Under the pieces are notes generated by a model, which ran no database searches, had not been told where the DNA came from, and was given only the letters and a program-made list of their open reading frames with translations. Position numbers and translations under genes: made by a program. Shown here piece by piece: positions 36,155-46,729 of a DNA stretch of 64,000 bases. The stretch spans positions 9,906,048 through 9,970,047 of the forward strand of contig OX387194.1 of the NCBI GenBank assembly GCA_947561395.2. The letters run 5' to 3'. The DNA is from Buxus sempervirens. Its lineage: Eukaryota; Streptophyta; Magnoliopsida; Buxales; Buxaceae. Every line of letters starts with the position of its first letter. The first letter of the stretch is position 1.

Positions 36155-36475
36155 AACACCTAACTTGATAAGGCAATGTGGAAAATTTGGAGAAAGTAGC
36201 TATGATGGCAATCCTCTTCTTTGTGGGCCACTGTTGCTGAAAAACTGCTTCACAAATTTTGCTGTCACTGGAGAGATACAGATGAAAGAAACCGAAGGCC
36301 CCATTAACATAACTTTCTATGGAAGCTTCACAGCAACTTACATAACTATTCTTTTGGGAATCTTTCTGGTTTTGTACATTAATCTATATTGGTGCTAGTG
36401 GTGGTTTTATCTCATTGAGGTGTGCATCACATCTTGTTACTACTTTATCATAGACAATCTTCTACAGATTGTCTT
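36155..36475 (+). pseudogene. LRR receptor-like protein, C-terminal end
   Basis: The continuation of the RLP beyond the solo LTR: GESSYDGNPLLCGPLLLKNC (C-terminal LRR cap), an acidic linker (MKETEGP), a membrane segment TATYITILLGIFLVLYINLYW, then a TAG where relatives read on into WFYLIEVCITSCYYF. It completes the outline of one receptor-like gene spread over about 11.7 kb. Confidence 0.85.
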
Positions 36476-37431
36476 TTATGATAAACCGTGTTAGCTTCAC
36501 TTTGGAGTTTTAAATAAATTTTTCTTTTATCATGTTATGTAAATACTTGTAATAGACTATATACCTTCTTTTCTAATATGATTTTACAAAGTTGTTTTTG
36601 CAGTTGTTGTTCCATAAAACATTTATCAATTGAGACAAATCCTCGGTTGTTAACAAAAATTTGTGGGTAATCATTGAATCTCACACACTTACATACACTT
36701 ATGCCATATGCATTCAATGCCATGTTAGAGTTGATATTTCCTTTCCAAAATGTTCCTGTCACGCATACTCTATATAGCACTAATTACCTTTTTGAAATAT
36801 TACCAAAATCACCTTTTTCAACATTTCTTTTAATAAACATAATAACTATTTATTACTTATTGCACATTAATATAGGATATTTTAGAAATATTCTTTACTA
36901 ATTAAGGTAGATCCTAAATCTAACAATCTTCACAACTATTAAGTTGAGATAATATTTGAGCAAGAAGTCTTTAAAAAATCAATCTTGATAAACTTCATAC
37001 CTTCTTCTATAACCTTACACCCTCTTTACAATTCACATTTTATATCAGTACTTGATTGAACTTCTGCATTATTGCGAAGTTAACTTTACTATTCAGAAAT
37101 AAAACTTGTAAATGCAGTCATTTTATAGTTCCATTTAAAGAAATCAAGCAGTCTTGTTATTGGTTGAAGATCAACATTATCATTTTTTTACATATAAATA
37201 AAAAGATGTAAATGCTATATGGACATGTAGAAATTAAAACATTACAAAGTATGTTTTTGGCCCACTTCTATTATAGAGTCTTTGTTGGTTCATCTGGAAA
37301 GAGATAACAAGAGAGGTTTCCAAAGAGACTAGATAAAGCTCATGAGATCTCCTGCATATCTTTAAGAAAAAAAAGTACACATACATAAGCATTGGAAGAC
37401 ACAATAACATTTGGATGCAAGCTTAGCAAAT

Positions 37432-37852
37432 TTGTTAATTAGCCCCCCATAATTTTTCTTAAGAAATCCCATATAAAACACCTAATCCAACTTTATGAAT
37501 AAAAAAGGGGTTTTTATTATTAGGTCAAATAACATTTTAACTATGTATAACATGCATAGATGACAATAGTAATTAAAAGAAACGCAAGAAAATTAAAAAT
37601 AATAATTTTGAAATTTTGATCATTTGATGTGATGATTAGCAAATTTGTTAATTAGCCCCCAAATTTTTTTTAAAAAAAAAAAAAATCCCATATCAACACC
37701 TGATCCAACTTTACGAATAAAAAAAGGGTTTTTATCACTACATAAAAAAAAATCTAAATTATGTAGAGTGTGCATAGATGATAAAATTAATTAAAAGAAA
37801 TGTGAAAATTATAAAATAATAATTTTGAATTTTAATCATTCGAAAAAATATA
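37432..37852. repeat. Tandem duplication, about 200 bp, two copies
   Basis: Copies at 37432-37624 and 37634-37852 share AGCAAATTTGTTAATTAGCCCC, ATCCAACTTTA.GAATAAAAAA and ATAATAATTTTGAA in order. They are moderately diverged. Confidence 0.7.
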
Positions 37853-38883
37853 GTTCAAAAACTTAAAGTTCTTCCTATTTCTATCTATATTGACCTCATT
37901 AGTTTTGAATAAACATGACTATGGAGTGGTATCATCAGTTAGAATATTAATGTCTAATACTCCATTATAATATATAAATCTACTAAGAGACACCATCGAC
38001 ATGCATCTTTCTAATTTGCCTTGGACTAGCGTAATTTCTTTTGAAACTTTCAAACAAATATTGCCAAGAAGCAAAGTCTGCTATTTTTTTTTCTTTATAT
38101 TTCATTTTCATTTTCATTATTTATATTTGATGTAGTATCTTTTATTCAATGGTTATGTTTGTTATTATTGTTATTGTTATATTATAATACACAACTAATT
38201 AATAAAGATTATGATATAATTATAATTTAATACATTTAATAAAATAATATCATATTATATATTGTATATAATATATTTTAAAATAAGACAATTCTTTTAT
38301 CATTGTAATATTATAAGACTATATTTATTATTTTATCATGACTTAAAATGCTATATTATTTCTTATTATGATATTATATTATACTATTACTATAATATGA
38401 AAGTGATAAATGTTATAATATTCTCTTTGCATTATATATACTAGGAACCGTTTTGCAGCTGATCATATAGTTTCTTAAAGATTTAGGCAGTTTTGATTGA
38501 CTATTGTATCTTTTTATTAATGAATCTTCACAATGATGTCTAAGGACTATTTTTGAAAGCTGCACATTTTTATTGGTGCAATTTCCAAGGAATTAGTTTA
38601 ATTTTTTCCTATCAATTGACCTCTAGAGTCTTTTCAGGATTTTTGGTTTTTTTATTTTTATATCAAGCTTAGGAATAATCTTTGCTTGACAAAAGAGCTT
38701 TGTGAAATTCTGTTCTTTGTTAGTGATGCTCTTCATGATATTCGTCCGTGTTGTTGCTTAGGCTTTTAAGTCGAGCTAGAGACCTAAATCACGAGTTTCT
38801 GTGTTTGCTTGCTCTATTCTCTCTTCGCTTATTTTTGTATCTCATTCCTGACATCTACAACACCAAGTAAAAGAATATAAAAA

Positions 38884-39222
38884 GTGACTAACTCTATCAT
38901 GCATACATCCATGGACTCATCATGAAAGTATATCATAATTTATGTCAGGGAAAATTAAGGAAAAATGTGACTTTTCTTGAGTATTGCTAAAAACATGCCA
39001 AGAAAGTTCTTATTGGCAAAAAGAAATTACTTTTTAAGAGTATTTGCAAAAATGAGAGGAGCATATCATATCTGGTTGTTTTCTCCCCATTCTACCCTCC
39101 ATATCATCACATCAAAACATGTCACATTTTTCTCTCCACTTATATCCCTTGATATAAAAGCGACTAACTCTGTCATGCACATGTCCACTGGACTCATCAT
39201 GAAAGTATATCATAATATATGC
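38884..39222. repeat. Direct repeats flanking about 215 bp
   Basis: A block of about 62 bases (GACTAACTCT.TCATGCA...GGACTCATCATGAAAG) is present on both sides of unrelated sequence. It could be a long flanking duplication or an old tandem repeat. Confidence 0.6.
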
Positions 39223-40309
39223 TAATGGATCCCCTTATCTAAGTAATGAAACCATGTTAGGCACAATTTTTTTAATTCCACTAAGGTACTGACCCAACAG
39301 TCTATTAGTTTTCTAATAAGATACAAACAAAGAAATTTATCTTTGAAACACAAACAAAGGAATTAATCTTTAAAACAAAACTACCAAAACTCTGAAAACC
39401 TCGTGAATTTTATTTGGAGGCTCTGCCTTTACGTCAACAATAAAGCCCAAGCCCATTTTTGTTGTTCTATTTATATAAATTAAAATATTAAATTTGTTAT
39501 TTTGAAAAAATAAAAATAAAGGAAAAAAGGGGATTCTCGAATTGAACCAGGAAGTTATCTTGTGTTGGGGCCAATTGCAAAGTAAAGATCTATACATAAT
39601 TTTGATGTTTCCTTCAGTGGAGAGGATTATATTAGTGGACGCATAATTAAGTAGCAGAAAGAAACCAATTGAGAACGGTATGAAGAAAGAGTAAGAGAAA
39701 TCTCTCATCGCTGGAATACCTTTGAGTTGACAACATTGCCAGCTCATCCACACAACGACAGCCAGGGCAAAGGGCCAGTAGTCCCGGTTCATCCTTATAA
39801 GTAATACACGCGTTACATGCGTAGCAAATCACGTGGGGTCACTTAGTAAAAATCCCAACAAAAAAAATAAATAGCATGTGGTTCGGTACAACAGATAGAA
39901 GCAGAAGGATGATTTTGGCATAGATTGTGAGGATGTGGCATAAGCAATATCAGTCCATCTCTTTCTCCGTATAATTGGTTTGGTTACATCGGACGCTAGC
40001 CCAGACACACCCACCGGTCTTCAATTTGCTTTCCTGTTATAAATGGATAGGGCCTCTGATAGCCCAAAACACACCCCATGTTGTATGGACCACTCAGTTG
40101 CAGTTCTTGGGCTTTTCTCCTCGAGTATTTCATCCCGTGATTGGTCCATTTAAATTAAAAAAGAAAAAGAAAAAGAAAATTCAAATGAATTGCTTTTATA
40201 TGATTTTTATTAGATATTGTAATACTTGTGGACTATATACAGTCTTTCTATATGATAATAATGCAGACTTTGAAGTCAAAGTCTCCCTGAAAGGAGACAA
40301 TAAGAAAAC

Positions 40310-40515
40310 TTGACCTGCGGGTTTACAACTTTACATATAAGAGAAAACAAAATGGAAAAATCCGCTAATGCATGGATGTTTGAGGTGCTAGCTTTAAAAT
40401 GACTTGACCTGCAAGTTGGCATGGTCCAACAAAATGGAAAAATCCGCTAATGCATGGATGATTGAGGTGCTAGCTTTTGCCAAAATGACTTGACCTGCAG
40501 GTTGGCATGGTCCCT
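40310..40515. repeat. Tandem repeat of about 95 bp
   Basis: ACTTGACCTGC..GTTGGCATGG and AAAATGGAAAAATCCGCTAA, then GCATGGATG and TGAGGTGCTAGCTTT, recur about every 95 bases, with roughly two copies and a part copy. No coding role is seen. Confidence 0.7.
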
Positions 40516-41237
40516 CTCTTAATAGCTTTGACCTTATACGGGACAGTTTTCCTTCTTTTATTTTCTTTTTTCCAATAATAGTGATTGAGGTGCCAGTCGA
40601 TTGACCCCATTCAAAGACTTGTATCATCCTCAATCCCCCCATTGAAGAAAGAAATTTGTGTTCCGATGTGAGTACATGCGTAATCTCAGTGCCGGGTGTT
40701 TTACGTTTCTTGTTTGCAATGTTGACACAAGTCAATTCTTCTCAAATTTATTAGGGAAAATTTTAGAAAAGTGCTACTTTACAGGCAATATTCGAAAAAT
40801 ATGCCATAAAGATGCGTAATTTCAGAAACATGCCACTTTTGAGATTTAATTTCAGAAAGGGGTCATTGCACGTTTGGCATATTTGCAATGCCCAAATTAC
40901 CCCTAAATAAAAGGGGAAAAGGAGCTTCTCTCCTCCGCTATTCATTTCCAAAAAACGCAGAGGGCGATTTCTCTCCAATGAAGGCGACCCCTTTTCCTCT
41001 CCTTTTTCCCGTTCCTTCGTTTTTTAGAGATTCTCTTTCTCTTTTTAACGTTTCTTTCTCTTTGTAGCTTGATCTCTCTAATTCTGTCTGTAGCCGAAAT
41101 CTGTGGGCTATTTCGATAGATTGAGGGGAAGAATGAACCTTGGAGGTCTTGGATCGGGCAGCCAGGTTGTTTTCTCAAGTGGATTATGGTAAAATTTGAG
41201 TTTTTTTGTTTGAATCGGTTGATAATCGTTGGAAATC

Positions 41238-41649
41238 ATGTTTCTTCTTGATTGGTTATACGGTGTTCTAGCGTCCCTGGGTCTATGGCAGAAAGAGGCC
41301 AAGATCTTGTTTCTAGGGCTTGATAATGCTGGAAAGACAACGTTGCTTCACATGTTGAAAGATTAGATTACTTTTCTTTTTGTTCTCTTTTATTGCTATT
41401 TTATTACGGATTTTTTACTGTAGTAATGATTTCATAGGGAAAATATGATTTATGAAGATTTCTTAGTTTTTTTTTTTGGTTTTTTTTTTCTAAGATGTCT
41501 TGTTCGATTGATTTCAGAGATTAGTTCAGCATCAGCCAACACAATATCCGACATCGGAAGAATTGAGTATTGGAAAAATCAAGTTCAAGGCCTTCGATTT
41601 GGGAGGGCATCAGATCGCTCGCAGAGTCTGGAAGGACTACTACGCCAAG
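41238..41649 (+). pseudogene. SAR1: SAR1 GTPase fragment (first two exons)
   Basis: SAR1 is the small GTPase that starts COPII coat assembly at the ER. Exon 1 from 41238 encodes [20 protein letters not shown] and the P-loop GLDNAGKTT, then LLHMLKD, and stops at TAG 41364 where relatives have a splice donor after DE. Exon 2 (41518-41649) encodes [20 protein letters not shown], the switch [12 protein letters not shown] and VWKDYYAK, with an intact acceptor and donor. The remaining two thirds of SAR1 are absent. Introns are kept, so this is a DNA-level copy, not a retrocopy. It is non-functional as a GTPase. Confidence 0.9.
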
Positions 41650-42455
41650 GTACTATTGAATTGCAAAATCAAGATTAGATTTGTTGCTATGTCACGTTTA
41701 TTTAGTGAGTTGATTCTCCTTAAACATATTTTTATGTGTCAAGGCACTGTAGTTTGCTTCTTTCTTAATTTTATTGTTTATGGCCGAAGTACCTTCAATA
41801 CATAGATTTTCAATTGTTTTTGTCATTTATGAGCAATGTTAATGTTCTGGAGCTTGTTCGTGGCCCTTTTACATGATTTCTGAAGCTCTTTTTCCATTTT
41901 CAGACTTTTGCAATCAAATTGATATTTGTGAAGTTTTATTAGTTTGATTGGAGATACATAACATGTGGATTAGAAGTTAGGCTCAGTTTGGATTTGCTGT
42001 TAGAAAGCTACTGTCAAAAGTGTGAAAGCAAGGGTTCTTCTAGATGAGATGTTAAATGGGACTTGAATGATTGTTGAGTTTATTTTCTAGGTTTCTTCCC
42101 TTTTATAACTCTTCTTTCTTTTATAAAGTAGATTCCTCATTAAAGAAAAAAATTTATTGCATCTTAAGAGAAAATTTATCACATCTTGAGAGTCTTGTAA
42201 ACTTTTATCTATCTGGATATTTTTCATCATCATTTTATCTTTTATATTGAATCCATTTTTTTCTCATCTTGAAAATTTATTACATTTTTTTCTCTCCTTT
42301 GGGCTTGGTGATGCCTTTTTGGAAATTGAAAAGAAATGAAAATCTCTTCCAAATTTTAGTGGTTCCAAACACATTGTTATAATTATATGCCGTGCAAACT
42401 CGTCTTTGTTGGCTCCTCGCACTAGTAATTTTGACGAACTTTTTATCCTTTGCAG

Positions 42456-42877
42456 GTGGCTTACACTTTTGATGCAAGTCCTGATGCAGTTCTTATTGCA
42501 TGAAATATAAAAATTGCTACCCTTTTGCGTAAAAGGCTTCTCTTCTACTTTCCTCACACATCTGGATACTAATCTGAATAGGTATTGTGTTTTCTGTTAT
42601 AGGTATGTTGCGACAAATACTTTGACGCATCATTACTCTTTTTCTTTTCCCCGGTTATGTATTTGGAGATAAATCGATGCTTAAAGATGCTGGTTGCTAG
42701 TTGATGAGGGATGTGGAAGCTTTGCAGCCTTCTCCAGAAATTAAGGATAACAATCAAACTCAGAAGTATAAAGGCAATGTTAGTTATTTCATATGCACAA
42801 GACCCGGGACAAGTCCGGTTTTGCTTGCCGACGAAGGTCAAGCTCTTCTGAATCCTAAGACTGGGCTTCCCAACTAA
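42456..42877 (+). pseudogene. MVD: Mevalonate diphosphate decarboxylase fragment (last exons)
   Basis: The C-terminal part of the enzyme that makes isopentenyl diphosphate in the mevalonate pathway. After an AG acceptor at 42455 the sequence reads VAYTFDASPDAVLIA, then (after a TGA) KIATLLRKRLLFYFP. After an intron-like gap it reads GDKSMLKDAG, and after an in-frame stop [31 protein letters not shown] and [10 protein letters not shown] with the stop at 42875-42877. Order and spacing match the family's final exons. It has at least three stops and no N-terminal part. It lies 0.8 kb downstream of the SAR1 fragment in the same orientation. Confidence 0.88.
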
Positions 42878-43463
42878 GCAGCTTCAAGGAGATGCATTTC
42901 TTGTATTCGAGTTCTTCTTCTGAATTCGCTCCTTGACTTTTGGTGTTTCTTAAAAAAATTTGAAGATTTCATGACCTGTCATGTTTGCAAGTTGCTTGAT
43001 TTTTGGTTGACATAATTGGGGTTTTGAAGTATTGTTGATCCTCCTAGAAGCATAGAGTTCATGCTTTTAGCTTACTTTGCAATTTCAGATTCTCAGATAG
43101 GTAGTTCTCCTTTTTTTTCCTAAATTACAAATCTTAGGACATGAGGTTTGCAGTGTCTGGGTCCAGTGGGACATTCTATATGCACGTCCAGATGCCATTT
43201 TGCTTCAATGTAAGGCAAAGCTTATTCTGTTTGTGGCTGTTTGTGGGGCAACAGACTTGGTTGTTTGTTGCTAAAGTCCAGAATATGTAATGTGAAATGG
43301 TGCTCTGGCTAACCCAGGCTGTTCCATCTGGTAAGACGTCCCTCCAATTAGCAACACTAAGCTTATCTATACCTACTGTATGTACAATAAAAAAGGCCCC
43401 TTTGGAAATTGTGCCAAGCATTTTTTTGACCTTTTAATGTTGTTTTATCCTTTATATTTGCAT
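42878..43463. other. Flank between the MVD fragment and the LTR
   Basis: It is possibly the captured MVD 3' UTR followed by intergenic DNA. No terminal inverted repeat or Helitron end was found. Confidence 0.35.
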
Positions 43464-43468
43464 GGTTA

Positions 43469-45753
43469 TGTGAGACATGGGAAAAAAATCACCGGCGTGA
43501 TCATCCCTCCGTCAACACACGGGCTCAACGCAAAAGTGGGAGAGTCGCCACCATTCATGATTTTGGGGTGAGAATGGACACCAAAAGATAAAAAATAAGC
43601 AAAAATAGCCAAAAGACAAATTCTAAGGTAAAAATAACCATACTTGAAAATAAAATCCAGAGATGGGTAAGGGGATTAGATTATGAACGGGGGAAGGTGT
43701 TAGGCACCCCCATTCATCCACACGAAGTGGTTGCCAAGTGTATGCTCATGCAAAAAATGAAGTAAGAAAGCTTGCTAAAAATCATGAGAAACCTTGAAAA
43801 ATGTCAAATGTATGATATCTTCACATGAGAATCCAAATGAATTTTGGATTCTCCTCTTATGTCAATATCATTTCTGGAACATTAAAAAGGTGGAAATCAA
43901 AGCACAAGTTACTCAAAACCAAGTTAAATCAAATCCGGGAAGTTTGGTAAAAAGTATGCCATTTGCCTTGAAATCATTCAAATCCAATTCTGAATTGAAC
44001 CAAACCAAATCCATTTGAAAGATTAGGGTAAATAAGAGTCTCATGCAAAATTTCACTTCATTCCGACGAAAAATCTAGGAGTTATGCTCCTTTGAAGTTG
44101 CTGCTGGGGATTTTTAAAAGTGGTAAGTGGGCAACTTTGGAAAATTGTCTAGAAAAATCCACTACATAGAAATCCACGAAATTTGGTGTGATTGAAGTCT
44201 GTATGGCCATCTTTCCAGAGAAACTAGCCTCATACAAAAATCCCTTCGGATGTGCCTTGGGTGGTCTCCCGAACAGGCCCCGAAGATCACAGATTTACCC
44301 AGAAAAGTGCAAATGAGCAGTTCTGAGTAAATCGGCTACCAATAATTCAAATGGAATCCAAAAATTATGAAACCAACTGGATTTGAAAATAGACTCAAAA
44401 AGGAGTACTCAGAAATAAAAATCACTCGAATCGGACTTAAAACGAACACATGGCGGTCCGTCGAAGTGACAAGTTCTGTACTTGAACCTGAACTGTCCAC
44501 TCAACTTCGATAGAGAGGTGTCAAAAATCCGCTAAATGCAAATTCATGAAATTTGGTGGACATAAACTAGACAGCCTCACCTTTCCTATGGTTCTGGAAT
44601 CACCCCAAAATTCATCCGGATGATGAAGTTATGGGCGTCCGAAGTAAGGGTACAGGTGCTGTCAAGCTAAGCCACTTTTGAGTAAAACCAAATCCGAAAT
44701 GTGACAAAAAGTGTGTGGTTCGTGCAAAATGAATATAAAACCTTTGAAAAACATTTAAAAACACTCCAGAATTTGATTGAGGCCATTTATTTGAGATTTA
44801 TCACAATGAATGTAATAAATCCCCAAATGTAAGCCTATTCCGCCAAAATAGTGATATGTGTGCAAGAGTGAAAAACCAAGCAAGATCAGTACAACCACAT
44901 ATCATGCATATAGATTTAACAAAATAGGTTCTAGCATAGCCTAGGGTTCCGTTCCATTATCGTTTCCCTTTGTTCTCTTTAAGATAATCAAGGGTACTTT
45001 GAATATGGAACGGTTTACAGTCAATCAAAAAGGCCTTATGCTACATAGGTTCTAGCACTAGGGTCAATCCCTAGTCTCGTTTCTCCTAGATCCGCCTTCA
45101 CGTTTTACGGCTAGGGGAGTCTTGAGATACTTTGAGCCGGGGAAGGATTTCCACACATACAAACAAGGCTTTACACTACAGAAAGGTAGAAGGAGAGATC
45201 TAGATCTAGGAATGTAAAGACAGAAAATAAAAAGAAAAGTTGAGGCTTACCTGAGTTCTGGAGGCGATTCCACAGCGGTTTTCTTCTTCTCTTGGAGTTC
45301 TTCTTTGCGAGAATTCAAAACAAGAGTTAATGGCCATTTGCTCAAGGAGGAGGCTCCTATTTATAGGCAAGGGCTAAGGTCATTGGTAGACACAAATTAA
45401 TGTCTAGAACCCCTCCAACCTAAACCCTAAGGTTATTTCCGCGATTTCCCCTCATTTAATGAGGGACATAATGGTAAAAGTGAAAAGCTCTCAGAAAACC
45501 CTAATTTTGAGCAAACTTAAGGTATCCGGTATGTCAGACTGGATAAAAAAGGGCCTTAAGGTATCCGGTACACGGTACCGGATACGCTAAGGCTCACATG
45601 TATCCGGTATGAGTATCCGGATACAGGAAGGAGTACTTGTATCCGGACTCAGTATCCGGATACAGGTAAAAGTTTATTTTCTTCAATTTCTGTGCTGGCT
45701 TTCCAGGAGATAATGATTTTTGATGATTATTTGTGTAATTTGGGGTGTCTACA
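43469..45753 (-). mobile_element. Tat/Ogre-type LTR in minus orientation (copy 2; a 3' LTR)
   Basis: 2,285 bp, from TGTAGACACC at 45753 to CTCACA at 43469 (minus strand). It has a TATAAATA box at 45358-45365, a CAG|GTAAGC donor at 45251/45250, dyads of TATCCGG type at 45521-45665, and TGGCGACTCT in U5 at 43541-43550. The left flank is GGTTA (43464-43468). The purine-rich AAAGAGGGGCAG just outside its start marks it as the 3' LTR of an element reaching to the right. It is closely similar to 46730-49030. Confidence 0.92.
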
Positions 45754-45771
45754 ACTGCCCCTCTTTGTGGG
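45754..45771 (-). promoter_or_regulatory. Polypurine tract
   Basis: On the minus strand CCCACAAAGAGGGGCAGT immediately precedes the LTR start, the expected place for plus-strand DNA priming in reverse transcription. Confidence 0.65.
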
Positions 45772-46729
45772 AGCTGCGAAGCAGTGAGCTGCAAAGAGTA
45801 GACAAGCCCAAATTGCACTCCCTTGAGCATGATTTGCTCGGTTTAATTCAATTTCTGTAGAAAACCATTTTTGAGTGGAGATTTGCCAAAAAAAACCCTC
45901 ACTTTAAGGGGGCATCTCTCCAAGAGTTCTTAAATTCCACCGAGCTCTCGTGGCTATGAAGTGGATTTTAAGCCCAAAAATAGGATTTTTTGAAAAACTG
46001 ATTTTTTATCAAACCAAGTTGAAAATTGAGTGGATATCATCCTTTTGACCAGGCACATTTCCCAAAGTTGTCTTAAATTCCACAGAGCTCTCGTGGCTGT
46101 GAGGTGGACTTCAAGACAAAAATAGGATTTTGAGAAAATAGTAAGAATTATAGCACAAGTTTGCTTTTTCTTTTTTTTTTCTTTTTTCCTCTTTTTTTTC
46201 TTTTCTTTTCTTTTTTTTTCTTTTTTTTTTCTTCTTTTTCTTTTCTTCTTTTTCTCTATTTTTCCCTGTTTTTTTCTCTATTTTTCTGTTTTTTTTCTAT
46301 TTTTTTTCTTTTTTTTTCTTTGGTATCCGGTAGGTATATCCGGATAATCCAGGGTCTGCGGGTATCCGGCCTGAGTATCCGGATCCCGCAGGTTTACTTA
46401 AGTCGCGCGCGACCGCGACTTTTCGTTTCTTTTCTTCTTGCTCCGATTACTCAGACCGGCCATAGACCTTCGTCCTCGACTCCGACGATTCGTCCTGCTT
46501 CTCCGGCGATCTCCAGCAACTCCGGCGACGCCTATTGCTGCCGGCGACAACCTGTAGCTCCGGCGACTTCCATCGTTGCCCCTTCTTGGCCGTGGTCGAG
46601 CCCTAGCTCGATTTTTTCATTTTCTTGTGATTTCTCAGCTTGGCATTAGGGGGTTCGGTTCTGGATACTTGTCTCTTGTCTTCCACTTGCAATTAGGCAC
46701 TTGATTTCTCCATTGTTCGTCCAGGTTAG
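45772..46729 (-). mobile_element. Internal DNA next to the 3' LTR
   Basis: Non-coding. It holds two related blocks (TTAAATTCCACCGAGCTCTCGTGGC and a second copy near 46075), a long T-rich tract 46160-46320, a TATCCGG dyad group at 46323-46384, and a GC-richer part (46400-46600) with TCCGGCGA repeats. The long open frame in the T-rich tract is a composition artefact. Confidence 0.6.

Larger units (their letters stand above)
36476..40299. other. AT-rich intergenic DNA with local duplications
   Basis: No gene is recognised. A block of about 200 bp occurs twice in tandem (37432-37624 and 37634-37852; both start AGCAAATTTGTTAATTAGCCCC). A 62-base block (GACTAACTCT..CATGAAAGTATATCATAAT) occurs at 38884-38944 and again at 39162-39222. 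Very AT-rich stretches lie at 38160-38440. The small open frames look random. Confidence 0.5.

Noticed and set aside
39370-40014. Small minus-strand open frames
   Set aside because: They are AT-rich and without domains, and none is supported by splice signals or family resemblance.
41100-41364. A functional SAR1 gene
   Set aside because: Only the first two exons are present, the first lacks a donor and ends in a stop, and the rest of the GTPase is missing.
46161-46649. 162-codon open frame
   Set aside because: It starts in a T-rich tract giving poly-Phe/Leu and continues into non-coding retroelement DNA.
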